Assembly: GCF_007989805.1 (NCBI RefSeq)
Contig: NZ_BJUB01000004.1
Coordinates: forward strand, 1-64,000
Origin: Cellulomonas xylanilytica
Lineage (GTDB): Bacteria > Actinomycetota > Actinomycetes > Actinomycetales > Cellulomonadaceae
Direction of reading: 5' to 3'
Length of the DNA: 64,000 nt
Position 1 is the stretch's first letter. Every line of letters begins with the position of its first letter. The notes beneath the pieces are model-generated. The model was given only the letters and a program-made list of their open reading frames with translations. It was not told the origin of the DNA and made no database searches. The position numbers were made by a program, and so were the translations under genes. Positions 15,241 to 23,590 of this stretch are shown here, one piece after another.

Positions 15241-15908
15241 GGCGGCTGCGCGACAACGGTCTGACGCTCTTCTTCGGCACCATCTTCGTGGTGGCGCTGG
15301 TCGGTCAGGCGATCTCCGGCGTCGCCCTCATGAACGAGGAGCAGCGCAGCGCCGGCCTAGACCCGATCACGCTCGGCGAGTACGTGACGACGTCCGTGTT
15401 CGCCGTGGACGTCACGGAGAACTGGCAGTCGGAGTTCCTGCAGTTCCTCCTGTTCATCACCGCCACCGTGTTCCTGGTGCAGCGCGGGTCGCCGGAGTCC
15501 AAGAAGCTGGAGAAGGCGGGCCGGGAGAGCGACAAGGACCAGAAGGTCGCCGAGTTCTCGACGAAGGACTCCCCCGGGTGGGCGCGGACGCGAGGCTGGC
15601 GGCTGTCGCTGTACTCGCGGTCGCTCGGGCTCGTGATGGGCGGGATCTTCCTGCTGTCGTGGCTGGCGCAGTCCGTGACGGGTGCGGTCGCGTACTCCGA
15701 GGAGCAGCTGCGCGAGCTGGCGGACCCCGTCACCTGGACCGAGTACCTGCTGCTGCCGGACTTCTGGAGCAGGACGTTCCAGAACTGGCAGTCCGAGTTC
15801 CTGGCGGTCGCCAGCATGGTCGTGCTGTCCATCTACCTGCGCGAGCGCGGATCGCCGGAGTCGAAGCCGGTCGGGCAGCCCCACGACTCCACAGGCATCG
15901 AGGGCTGA
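15237..15908 (+). CDS. DUF6766-family membrane protein with internal duplication
   Basis: 223 aa, ATG at 15237. Two similar halves each contain a long hydrophobic helix, an E-E-Q-R/L acidic loop, the motif NWQSEFL and then RERGSPESK or VQRGSPESK (first near residues 60-90, second near 180-210), so the protein arose by tandem duplication. About four transmembrane segments are predicted. This matches DUF6766-type actinobacterial/proteobacterial membrane proteins of unknown function. Translation is coupled to the 27-aa peptide. Confidence 0.78.
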   Translation: MRRLRDNGLTLFFGTIFVVALVGQAISGVALMNEEQRSAGLDPITLGEYVTTSVFAVDVTENWQSEFLQFLLFITATVFLVQRGSPESKKLEKAGRESDKDQKVAEFSTKDSPGWARTRGWRLSLYSRSLGLVMGGIFLLSWLAQSVTGAVAYSEEQLRELADPVTWTEYLLLPDFWSRTFQNWQSEFLAVASMVVLSIYLRERGSPESKPVGQPHDSTGIEG

Positions 15909-15954
15909 CCCCGCCGGTTGCCGAAGCACTTCTCCGGGGTTACCGTCACCGCCA

Positions 15955-15981
15955 CGTGGTCCTCGACCACGCGCGGTGGTC
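15955..15981. promoter_or_regulatory. Inverted repeat upstream of the sugar ABC genes (candidate operator)
   Basis: CGTGGTC at 15955-15961 and GACCACG at 15965-15971 form a perfect 7-bp inverted repeat around a 3-bp centre, and another GTGGTC half-site follows at 15976-15981. It lies about 60-85 bp before the first permease start. The symmetry suits a dimeric repressor such as those that control sugar importers; no regulator gene is adjacent, so the binder is unknown. Confidence 0.4.
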
Positions 15982-16041
15982 ATGACGCGGCCCCCCAGCG
16001 GATGTGCCGGCCCTCGGGCCGTGCGCGCGAGCGGAGGAGCC

Positions 16042-17010
16042 ATGGTGCAGCTCGGTGCGGAGCCGACACCCGTCGCACGCGTCGACGCCCCGCAGGCGCG
16101 CCGCCGGACCGGCCGCCGTTTCGACAGGCGCGAGGCCGTCGCCGGCTACCTGTTCATCTCGCCGTGGATCGTCGGCTTCCTGGTCTTCACGGCCGGGGCG
16201 ATGATCTACAGCCTCGTGATCTCGTTCAGCCACTACAACCTGGCGACCAACACCGCGAGGGCAGCCGGCACGTCGAACTACAGCCAGCTGATCGAGGATC
16301 CCCGCGTGGCCACGGCGTTGGGCAACACGCTGTTCTACGCGCTGCTCGCCGTCCCCCTGGAGATCGCGTTCGCCCTGTTCCTGGCGACGCTGCTCAACGG
16401 GGTGGGCCGCGGGGCGGGGGCCTTCCGGACGCTCTTCTACCTGCCGAAGATGACCCCCGTCGTCGCGACGGCGGCGATCTTCTTCCTGCTCCTCAACGGG
16501 AACAGCGGGGCGATCAACCAGTTCCTGCGGGCGTTCGGGATCGAGGGGCCGCAGTGGCTCGTCGACCCGATGTGGATCAAGCCCTCGATCGTGCTCATGC
16601 AGCTGTGGGCCGTGAGCGGCACGATGGTGATCTTCCTCGCCGCCCTCAAGAACGTGCCGCGCGAGCTCTACGAGGTCGCCTCGATCGACGGTGCAGGTCC
16701 CGTCCGGCGGTTCGTCAGCATCACGCTGCCGATGATCTCCAGCGCGACGTTCTTCAACGTCATCGTCCTGACGATCGCCGCCTTCCAGATCTTCGACTCC
16801 GCCTACCTGCTCTTCTGGCGCGACCAGTCGAACTCCTCGCCCGAGGCTTCGCTGTTCTACGCCGTCTACCTGTTCCAGCAGGCGTTCCGGCAGTTCAACT
16901 TCGGCTTCGCCGCCGCGATGGCGTGGCTGCTGTTCGTCATCATCATGGCGGTCACCTTCGTGCAGATGCGGTTCGGCAGCCGGCTCGTCTACTACGAGGG
17001 AGACCGCTGA
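16042..17010 (+). CDS. Carbohydrate ABC transporter permease (MalF/UgpA type)
   Basis: 322 aa, ATG at 16042 with GGAGGAGCC upstream. A basic 30-residue N-terminus precedes six predicted membrane helices. The coupling (EAA) loop ELYEVASIDGAGPVRRFVSITLPM near residue 215 docks onto an ATPase. Family 1 sugar uptake permeases carry oligosaccharides or glycerol-phosphate-like substrates; no specific substrate can be read. Overlaps the next permease as TGATG and belongs to a three-gene importer. Confidence 0.92.
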   Translation: MVQLGAEPTPVARVDAPQARRRTGRRFDRREAVAGYLFISPWIVGFLVFTAGAMIYSLVISFSHYNLATNTARAAGTSNYSQLIEDPRVATALGNTLFYALLAVPLEIAFALFLATLLNGVGRGAGAFRTLFYLPKMTPVVATAAIFFLLLNGNSGAINQFLRAFGIEGPQWLVDPMWIKPSIVLMQLWAVSGTMVIFLAALKNVPRELYEVASIDGAGPVRRFVSITLPMISSATFFNVIVLTIAAFQIFDSAYLLFWRDQSNSSPEASLFYAVYLFQQAFRQFNFGFAAAMAWLLFVIIMAVTFVQMRFGSRLVYYEGDR

Positions 17011-17939
17011 TGGCCACCGTCCCCCTGACCGGTGCCCGGCCGCCCGTGGTGGTGGCGCCTCCGGGGCCCGCGACCCCGCCCGAGCCGCCGCGCAGCACGG
17101 GCCGACGCATCGGGCGCGTGATCCTGTGGGTGCTGCTGATCGCGTTCGGGCTGCTGTTCCTCTACCCGTTCGCGTGGCTGCTCTCGGCCAGCCTCAAGGG
17201 CCGCGGCCAGGTGTTCGACAACGCGCTGTGGCCCGAGACGTTCCACTGGCAGAACTACGTCGAGGTGTGGAACCAGCTGCCGCTGCTCAGCTGGATCTTC
17301 ACCAGCGTCTCGATCGCCGTGCTCGCCGCCGTGAGCGTCGCCCTGTCCAGCTCCGTGGTCGCGTTCGGCTTCGCCTACTTCCGCTTCCCCGGCCGGGGGC
17401 TGCTGTTCGGCCTCGTCCTGGCCACGATGATGCTGCCGGGCGCCGTGACGATGATCCCGATCTACCTGATCTGGAAGAACCTCGGGGCGCTCGGCACCTG
17501 GATCCCGCTGTTCGGCGCCAACCTGTTCGGGTCCGCCTTCTACATCTTCCTGCAGCGGCAGTTCTTCCTCGGGCTCCCCCGCGAGCTGTTCGAGGCCGCC
17601 CGGATCGACGGTGCCAGCTACTGGTCCATGTTCTGGCGGATCGCGATGCCGCTGTCCGTTCCCTCGTTCGTCATCGTGCTGCTGTTCGAGTTCCAGGCGA
17701 GCTGGAACAACCTGCAGGCCGCACTGATCTACCTCAACGCGGGCAGCGTCGAGGGGTTCACGGCACCGCTCGGCATCGCCTACGCCATGACCAAGTACAG
17801 CCCGACCGCGGGCGGGCAGGGCGACTACCAGTACGTCATGGTCGCGTCCCTGCTCGTGACCCTCCCGATGCTGGTCCTGTTCGCCTTCGGGCAGAAGTAC
17901 TTCATCGAGGGGGTCGCGACCACGGGTCGCAAGGGATGA
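17010..17939 (+). CDS. Carbohydrate ABC transporter permease (MalG/UgpE type)
   Basis: 309 aa, ATG at 17010 starting on the last base of the previous stop. A Pro-rich cytoplasmic N-terminus (about 35 aa) precedes six membrane segments. The EAA loop is ELFEAARIDGASYWSMFWRI. It ends with the QKYFIEGVATTGRKG tail that is typical of this subfamily. Forms the membrane channel with the preceding permease. Confidence 0.92.
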   Translation: MATVPLTGARPPVVVAPPGPATPPEPPRSTGRRIGRVILWVLLIAFGLLFLYPFAWLLSASLKGRGQVFDNALWPETFHWQNYVEVWNQLPLLSWIFTSVSIAVLAAVSVALSSSVVAFGFAYFRFPGRGLLFGLVLATMMLPGAVTMIPIYLIWKNLGALGTWIPLFGANLFGSAFYIFLQRQFFLGLPRELFEAARIDGASYWSMFWRIAMPLSVPSFVIVLLFEFQASWNNLQAALIYLNAGSVEGFTAPLGIAYAMTKYSPTAGGQGDYQYVMVASLLVTLPMLVLFAFGQKYFIEGVATTGRKG

Positions 17940-18039
17940 CGGCCCTGACCGGGCGACGACGCGTCGAGAGCACGGCGCAGCAGATCGGAGGAGCTCCCAC
18001 CGGCGACCACGCCAGGGGCGGAGCCGAAGGGAAGTCCTC

Positions 18040-19413
18040 ATGAGAAAGACGCAGCGTTGCGCCGTCGCCGTCCTGCCCGTCCTCGCGCTGGCGCTCGCCG
18101 CGTGCAGCGGCGGCGGCGGCGGTGGCTCGGAGGCCGCGGCCGCCACCGACTTCAGCGGTGCGCCCAGCGGCACGATGAACGGGTGGGCCTTCGACAACGC
18201 CGACGACGTCGGCACCGCGCGGATGGACTACGCGGCCGGGCAGCTCGACGACGTGACCATCGACCTCGACCAGACGGCGTTCGACTCTCAGAAGTTCACC
18301 ACCCGGATCGCCGGCGGTGACGTCCCCGACGTCGTCCAGATGGACCGCCGCTTCGTCACCACGTACGCCGCGCAGGACCTGATCCTGCCGCTCGACGAGT
18401 GCTTCGCCGCGCACGACGTCGACCCCGACACCCGCTGGTACCCGTTCGTCGTCGACGACGTCCGCTACGAGGACAAGGTGTGGGCGGTCCCGCAGTTCTA
18501 CCAGCCGCCCGCGATCCTGCTGAACAAGGAGGTGATGGACGCCGCCGGGGTCACGGACGACCAGATCGACACGTCGGACCCCGACACCCTGCTCGCCGCC
18601 GTCACCGCCATGTACAAGGAGAGCTCGGGCGTCCCCACGACCCTCGGGTTCGACCCGGTGGCCACCGGCCAGGCCGGCCTGTGGGTGCTCGCGACGGGCG
18701 GGCGCCTCACCGACGACGAGGGGAAGCCGACGCTGGACGACCCGGCCAACGAGGCCGGGCTCGACCTGCTCAAGCAGATCACCGACGCCCAGGGCGGGTT
18801 CGCGAAGGTCAAGAGCTTCACGGACTCCTTCGACACCTTCGGCGAGGAGAACCAGTTCGTGGCCGACCAGGTCGGCGCGCAGGTCAACGCCCAGTGGTAC
18901 CCGAACGTGCTCTCGCCCTACCTCGACTCGGTGCAGCTGGCCGCGGTGCCGTTCCGGGGTGCCGACGGCGAGCCGTTCTCCGTCGCGTCGGGCAGCGCGT
19001 TCGTCATCCCCGCCGGGGCGAAGAACCCGGACGCCGCATGCGCCTGGGCCGTCGAGCTCACCGCCGCGGACGCCTGGACGGCCGCCGCGGACGCCCGGAA
19101 GGCGACCCTGGAGGAGAACGGCGGGCTGAACACGGGCCTGTTCACGGGCTCCCCCGAGGCCGACCAGGCGATCCGGGACGGCTACGTCGTCCCGACGGGC
19201 AACGCCGGGTTCGACCAGGTCGTCTCGACGTACTACGAGGTGCTCGACTACGGCCAGACCTTCGGGTCCTCCCCGGCCGGGCAGGAGATCGAGAGCGAGC
19301 TGAACAACGCCGTGACAGCGACGCTGCTCGGCGACAAGTCCGCCGCCGAGGCGCTGTCCGACGCCCAGGAGGCCGCTCAGCGCGCCTACGAGACCGTCGT
19401 CGGAGGACGGTGA
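18040..19413 (+). CDS. Extracellular sugar-binding lipoprotein of the ABC importer (family 1)
   Basis: 457 aa, ATG at 18040. The leader MRKTQRCAVAVLPVLALAL is followed by the lipobox LAAC with Cys22 and a Gly-rich linker. The mature protein shows the solute-binding family-1 pattern: AGGDVPDVVQMDRR, the hinge VWAVPQFYQPPAILLNKEV, a late SGSAFVIPAGAKNPDAA and a C-terminal AAEALSDAQEAAQRAY. It captures sugar outside the cell and hands it to the two permeases. It lies downstream of the permeases (100-bp gap) rather than upstream as is usual. No ATPase gene is in the cluster; a shared MsiK-type ATPase elsewhere is likely (family knowledge). Confidence 0.9.
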   Translation: MRKTQRCAVAVLPVLALALAACSGGGGGGSEAAAATDFSGAPSGTMNGWAFDNADDVGTARMDYAAGQLDDVTIDLDQTAFDSQKFTTRIAGGDVPDVVQMDRRFVTTYAAQDLILPLDECFAAHDVDPDTRWYPFVVDDVRYEDKVWAVPQFYQPPAILLNKEVMDAAGVTDDQIDTSDPDTLLAAVTAMYKESSGVPTTLGFDPVATGQAGLWVLATGGRLTDDEGKPTLDDPANEAGLDLLKQITDAQGGFAKVKSFTDSFDTFGEENQFVADQVGAQVNAQWYPNVLSPYLDSVQLAAVPFRGADGEPFSVASGSAFVIPAGAKNPDAACAWAVELTAADAWTAAADARKATLEENGGLNTGLFTGSPEADQAIRDGYVVPTGNAGFDQVVSTYYEVLDYGQTFGSSPAGQEIESELNNAVTATLLGDKSAAEALSDAQEAAQRAYETVVGGR

Positions 19414-19727
19414 GCCCCCGGCGACGCCTCCACCTGGCGCTCCGGGTGGCGGACGTCACGCTTCCGGCTTAGCGTCCGAAGTGCCGGTCGGAACGCTCGA
19501 CCGGCACACCGTCTCCCGGGACAGCAGCGTCACCGGGCATGGGACTGGTGGGCGGATGCACGCCTTGACGGCTCGGTCGTCGGGTTGCCTCGGCTCCTCC
19601 GGACAGTCCTGTGAGGACGGTCGCGCGGCAGAAGGTCCGCGCCCACGCCCCCGCCCCGACCGCAGCGCCCTGTCGCGTTGCGGCGATGGGCGCACCCTCC
19701 GGACGAGATCGAGACGAGGCGGACACC
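19414..19727. other. 314-bp intergenic region after the sugar importer
   Basis: No credible gene is seen in this gap. It holds a strong hairpin at 19481-19507 (listed separately) and the promoter and leader of the stress-type gene starting at 19728, whose ribosome-binding site is weak (GAGACGAGGC). The GC level is similar to the surroundings. Confidence 0.5.
19481..19507 (+). terminator. Hairpin downstream of the sugar importer operon
   Basis: GTGCCGGTCG (19481-19490) pairs perfectly with CGACCGGCAC (19498-19507) around a 7-base loop. There is no T-run, so it is either an actinobacterial tail-less terminator or an RNA-stabilising 3' hairpin for the importer mRNA, starting 68 bp after its stop codon. 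Confidence 0.45.
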
Positions 19728-20525
19728 ATGACCGAGGACTACACCAGCAGCTATCCCCAGACCGGGACCGGCCCGGTTCAGGGCTCCACCGGCAGCAACG
19801 CTGGGTACACGACGGGCGGCACGGCTGGGACCACGGCCGGCACCACGACGGGGACGACGTCCGGCACCACGTCGGGCGGCACGTCAGGGAGCACGTCGGG
19901 GAGCACGAAGGACGCCGCCAAGGAGCAGGCGTCGGACCTCAAGGACAAGGCCTCCGGAGCCGGCGAGCACCTGCTCGGCCAGGCCAAGGGTGAGGCCGCA
20001 GCCGTGACGGACGAGGCGCGACGCCAGCTGGGCGACCTGTGGTCGCAGGCTCGTGACGAGGTCGCCGGGCAGGCCAGCACGCAGCAGCGTCGGCTGGCCG
20101 GCGGCGTGACGTCGTTCGCGGGCCAGCTCAACCAGATGGCCGACTCCCCGTCCGAGCAGAACATCGCCAGCGACGTCGTGCGCGAGGTGGGCAACCGGGC
20201 CGAGGCGCTCGGCCGGTGGCTCGAGGACCACGGTCCCGACGAGGTGCTCGAGGAGGTGCGCAGCTTCGCCCGCCGCCGCCCCGGCACCTTCCTGCTCGTC
20301 GCCGCCGGCGCCGGTGTCGTGCTCGGCAGGCTGACCCGCGGCCTGAAGGACGCCTCGTCGTCGAGCTCGACCGGCTCGACGGGCTCGACGGGCTCGACGA
20401 GCTACCGCCGGACCACGTCGACGGAGCCGCTGCCGGTCTACACCGACGTCGTCGAGGAGCGCCCGCGGTTCACGGACGAGCTGGCGTCGCCCGTGCCGAC
20501 GACGACCGGGTGGGAGCAGCGATGA
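19728..20525 (+). CDS. Low-complexity helical stress/envelope protein, hypothetical
   Basis: 265 aa, ATG at 19728. Residues about 10-60 are a Gly/Thr/Ser-rich stretch (TTAGTTTGTTSGTTSGGTSG). Residues about 60-185 are charged amphipathic helix like LEA/CsbD or apolipoprotein proteins (KDAAKEQASDLKDKASGAGE, then RRQLGDLWSQARDEVAGQA). A hydrophobic segment FLLVAAGAGVVLGRLTRGLK follows near residue 200, and then a GSTGSTGST repeat. It is the first of three ATGA-coupled genes. Predicted to be membrane associated; molecular role unknown. Confidence 0.75.
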   Translation: MTEDYTSSYPQTGTGPVQGSTGSNAGYTTGGTAGTTAGTTTGTTSGTTSGGTSGSTSGSTKDAAKEQASDLKDKASGAGEHLLGQAKGEAAAVTDEARRQLGDLWSQARDEVAGQASTQQRRLAGGVTSFAGQLNQMADSPSEQNIASDVVREVGNRAEALGRWLEDHGPDEVLEEVRSFARRRPGTFLLVAAGAGVVLGRLTRGLKDASSSSSTGSTGSTGSTSYRRTTSTEPLPVYTDVVEERPRFTDELASPVPTTTGWEQR

Positions 20526-20935
20526 GCGAGCCCCTGGGCGCACCGCCACAGCAGCAGTCGGTGGGCGAGCTGCTCAGCGACGTCACGCGGGACCTGTCCA
20601 CCCTGCTCCGCCAGGAGATCGAGCTCGCCAAGGCGGAGACGCGCCAGTCGGCGAAGCAGGCGGCCAAGGGCGGCTCCATGTTCGCGGGCGCCGCCGTGGC
20701 CGGCCACATGGTCCTGCTGTTCCTGTCGATCGCACTGTGGTGGGCGCTCGGTGACCTCATGGACTCGCTCGCCTGGTCCGCGGTGGTCGTCGCCGTCCTC
20801 TGGGCGATCGTCGCCGCCGTGCTCGCCGCGCGCGGCCGGGCCGAGTCCAAGCGGGTCGCCGGGCTGCCCCGGACGACCGACACCGTGAAGAAGATCCCCA
20901 ACGCACTGCAAGGCCACGAGGAGAAGAACACATGA
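20522..20935 (+). CDS. Act-holin / DUF1469-type phage-holin-family membrane protein
   Basis: 137 aa, ATG at 20522 overlapping the preceding stop. An amphipathic N-terminus (SVGELLSDVTRDLSTLLRQE, then IELAKAETRQSAKQA) is followed by two membrane helices (near residues 55-80 and 85-110) and a basic tail. This is the Act_holin/DUF1469 pattern seen in actinobacteria, usually next to DUF3618 proteins, as here. Despite the name no lysis role is implied; it is probably part of envelope homeostasis. Confidence 0.82.
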   Translation: MSEPLGAPPQQQSVGELLSDVTRDLSTLLRQEIELAKAETRQSAKQAAKGGSMFAGAAVAGHMVLLFLSIALWWALGDLMDSLAWSAVVVAVLWAIVAAVLAARGRAESKRVAGLPRTTDTVKKIPNALQGHEEKNT

Positions 20936-21585
20936 GCACCGACCCGGACCAGATCCGTGAGGACATCGAGCGCACCCGTGCCGAGCTGAGCTCGGACGTC
21001 GACGCCCTGACCGACAAGGTGAGCCCCACCCAGGCCGCGCAGCGGCAGGCCGACAAGGTCCGCTCCGCCGTGACGGACGTCAAGGACCGCGTGATGGGCG
21101 GGGCCGGTGACGTCAAGGACCGCGTCATGGGCGGCGTCTCGGGCGGCGCCGACACCGCCGGAGGAGCCGTCTCGAGCATCGGCGACGCCGCGGCCGGGCT
21201 CCCCGACACCGCCCGGTCCAAGGCGCGCGGCAACCCGCTGGCGGCCGGACTGATCGCGTTCGGCGCCGGCTGGCTGGTCTCGTCGCTGCTGCCCAGCACC
21301 CGTCAGGAGCAGCAGCTCGCGCAGTCCGCCAAGGACCAGGCGGCCCCGCTCGTCCAGGAGGCGAAGGACGCCGCCCAGGGCGTCGCCCAGAACCTGCGCG
21401 AACCGGCGCAGGAGGCCGCCGCGGCGGTCAAGGACCGGGCCACGGAGGCGGGCTCGACGCTGCGCGACGAGGGGAAGTCCACGGCGCAGGACCTGCGCTC
21501 CGACGCGACGGACGCGGCCGAGAACGTCCGCGGTGCGCACGCCGCGTCGGACGAGTCGACCGGCACGGCACGACCGAGCATCTAG
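20932..21585 (+). CDS. DUF3618-domain protein
   Basis: 217 aa, ATG at 20932 overlapping the holin-family gene as ATGA. It starts DPDQIREDIERTRAELSSDV, the DUF3618 signature ('i..dIe.TR..L...vdaL'). A duplicated DVKDRVMGG element lies at residues about 45-65 and is also visible as a direct DNA repeat near 21078 and 21111. One membrane segment (GLIAFGAGWLVSSLLP) is near residue 110, then a long Ala/Lys/Glu helix. Function unknown; it co-occurs with the two upstream genes and with manganese catalase. Confidence 0.85.
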   Translation: MSTDPDQIREDIERTRAELSSDVDALTDKVSPTQAAQRQADKVRSAVTDVKDRVMGGAGDVKDRVMGGVSGGADTAGGAVSSIGDAAAGLPDTARSKARGNPLAAGLIAFGAGWLVSSLLPSTRQEQQLAQSAKDQAAPLVQEAKDAAQGVAQNLREPAQEAAAAVKDRATEAGSTLRDEGKSTAQDLRSDATDAAENVRGAHAASDESTGTARPSI

Positions 21586-21668
21586 CGGCCGCGCGGCGGG
21601 AGCACCCGGACCGGGGCTCCCGCCGCCGGCCCCCAGCACGCAGCACCCACCCGACCCCGGAGGTACCC

Positions 21669-22634
21669 ATGTACTTGCACGTGCAGCGACTGATCAACGA
21701 GATCGTGCCGGACGAGCCGGATCCCGCGGCAGCGAACGCCCTGCAGGAAGGTCTCGGGGGCCAGTTCGGTGAGATGCGCACGATGATGCAGTACCTCTTC
21801 CAGAGCATCAACTTCCGCGGACCGTCGGGAAAGCCCTACCGCGACCTGCTCCAGGGCATCGGGACCGAGGAGATCAGCCACGTCGAGCTCATCGGCACCA
21901 CCATCGCGCGGCTGCTCGACGGCTCGCCCCGGTACAACGGCAAGAAGACCGACCCGCTGGACACCCCGGGTGCCGGCGGCGCCACCCCGCTGGAGACCGC
22001 CCTCGACCAGAGCAACATCCACCACTACCTGGTGGCCGCGCAGGGCGCCCTGCCCGTCGACGCGGCCGGCAACCCGTGGTCCGGGTCCTACGTCTACAAC
22101 TCCGGCAACCTCGTGCTCGACCTGCTCTACAACCTCATGCTCGAGTCCACCGGCCGGCTGCAGAAGTGCCGCATCTACGAGATGACGGACAACAAGACCG
22201 CCCGCTCGACCATCTCCTACCTGATCGTGCGCGACCAGGCCCACGAGAACGCCTACGCCAAGGCCCTGGAGACACTTGGCGTCAACTGGTCCTCGGTGCT
22301 GCCGATCCCCAAGACCAACGCGGAGAAGTTCCCGGAGGTCAAGAAGCTGCTCGACCTCGGGCTGCAGAGCAAGCAGTACAGCTTCGACCTCACCGCGGCC
22401 TCCGAGGCGGGCAAGATCTTCCAGGGCATGTCTCCGTCGAAGGACGGCACCGAGCTCGACGCCACCGAGCAGGCACCCGCGGGCGTGCCCATCACGATCG
22501 CCGAGGAGCGGTTCGAGGAGTTCTCCCCCGGCCTCGACCCGGACCTGCTGGCGCTCATCCAGGCGACAGCCGACCTCGAGATGGCCGAGGTGCAGCCGGT
22601 GTACGGACCGATCCCTCCGGCAGCCGACTCGTGA
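21669..22634 (+). CDS. Manganese catalase (non-haem)
   Basis: 321 aa, ATG at 21669 with CCGGAGGTACCC upstream. The dinuclear-Mn ligands of the family are recognisable: a Glu in GQFGEMRTMMQYLFQS, Glu and His in TEEISHVELIGT, a Glu in NLMLESTGRLQ and the His in VRDQAHENAYAKALE. It converts hydrogen peroxide to oxygen and water in the cytoplasm. It is longer than the Lactobacillus enzyme (about 266 aa) because of a C-terminal extension (ITIAEERFEEFSPGLDPD). It lies 83 bp after the DUF3618 gene, probably in the same stress regulon. Confidence 0.93.
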   Translation: MYLHVQRLINEIVPDEPDPAAANALQEGLGGQFGEMRTMMQYLFQSINFRGPSGKPYRDLLQGIGTEEISHVELIGTTIARLLDGSPRYNGKKTDPLDTPGAGGATPLETALDQSNIHHYLVAAQGALPVDAAGNPWSGSYVYNSGNLVLDLLYNLMLESTGRLQKCRIYEMTDNKTARSTISYLIVRDQAHENAYAKALETLGVNWSSVLPIPKTNAEKFPEVKKLLDLGLQSKQYSFDLTAASEAGKIFQGMSPSKDGTELDATEQAPAGVPITIAEERFEEFSPGLDPDLLALIQATADLEMAEVQPVYGPIPPAADS

Positions 22635-22696
22635 GCGGGTCGGTCGCTCCGCCGACGGGTCGACCGCCCGCCGGAGCCGCGGTGAGGTGAGCCCCG

Positions 22697-23500
22697 GTGC
22701 GCGTCATGAGCTGGAACGTGTGGTGGCGCTTCGGCCCCAGCTGGTCCGCCAGGGAGGTCGGCATCCACGAGGTGGTGCGGCGCGTCCAGCCGGACGTGCT
22801 CGGCCTGCAGGAGACCTGGGCGTCCGCCGACGAGACCCAGGCGAACCTGCTGGCGGCCCGGCTCGCCGGCTACGCGGTGTTCCAGCGCAGCTCGATCCCG
22901 CCGCTGCCGGATCCTCCCGAGTCGCCCGAGCAGGACGGGATCGAGATCGGCGTGGCCCTGGTCAGCCGCTGGCCGATCCTCGAGGCCCACGGCCACCCGC
23001 TGCCCGCCGTGCACCGTGAGCCGCCGACGGCCCTCGTCGCCGCCCTCGACCACCCGCTCGGTCCCCTGCACGTCATCGTGGCCTGCACCGAGTGGCACAC
23101 GGCCTTCCGCGACGACCACCTCGCCCAGACCAGAGCGCTCGCCGAGCTCATCACCGACCCCGCGTTCGACGGCGACCTGCCGGTCCTGCTGCTCGGTGAC
23201 CTCAACGCGAGGCCGGGGACGCCCGAGATCGACCTCCTGACCGCGGTCGCGACCGACCTCTGGACGGCGGGTGGCGGCGCCGAGGACGCCGTGACCCTCA
23301 GCTCGTCGACTCCGTACGCCCCGCTCGAGGCCGTGCGCCAGATCGACCGGCGCATCGACTACGCGTTCGCGCGACCCGGTCGTCCGGGTCGCGCGCTCGT
23401 CGCGTCAGGCAGCGTCCTGGCCGCGACGGAACCGGTCGGCGGCACCTACCCGTCGGACCACTTCGCCACCGTGAGCGACCTCGACGAGTACGCGCGCTGA
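22697..23500 (+). CDS. Endonuclease/exonuclease/phosphatase (EEP) family hydrolase
   Basis: 267 aa, GTG at 22697. EEP motifs in order: MSWNVWW, LGLQETWA (metal-binding Glu), a Tyr-rich middle, LLGDLNARPGTPEIDL (Asp/Asn), IDRRIDYAFAR and PSDHFATV (catalytic Asp-His). No signal peptide, so cytoplasmic. The family includes AP endonucleases, sphingomyelinases and inositol phosphatases; the sequence does not decide between them. The 3' end merges into a 25-bp tandem repeat that contains its own stop codon. Confidence 0.85.
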   Translation: MRVMSWNVWWRFGPSWSAREVGIHEVVRRVQPDVLGLQETWASADETQANLLAARLAGYAVFQRSSIPPLPDPPESPEQDGIEIGVALVSRWPILEAHGHPLPAVHREPPTALVAALDHPLGPLHVIVACTEWHTAFRDDHLAQTRALAELITDPAFDGDLPVLLLGDLNARPGTPEIDLLTAVATDLWTAGGGAEDAVTLSSSTPYAPLEAVRQIDRRIDYAFARPGRPGRALVASGSVLAATEPVGGTYPSDHFATVSDLDEYAR

Positions 23501-23590
23501 GGCGTCAGTCCTCTTCAGGCGCTGAGGCGTCAGTCCTCTTCAGGCGCTGAGGCGTCAGTCCTGTTCGCGCGCTGAGGCGTCAGCCCTCGC
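23494..23590. repeat. 25-bp tandem repeat between convergent genes, about 3.9 copies
   Basis: A unit beginning GCGCTGAGGCGTCAG starts at 23494, 23519, 23544 and 23569, exactly 25 bp apart. The first two copies are identical over 25 bp, the third differs at a few positions and the fourth is partial. The first copy includes the TGA of the EEP gene; the last includes the stop (TCA on this strand) of the minus-strand acidic gene. Every unit therefore carries a stop for both directions. Confidence 0.9.

Noticed and set aside
23494..23590. CRISPR-like array
   Set aside because: Units are contiguous direct repeats without spacers, so it is a simple tandem repeat.
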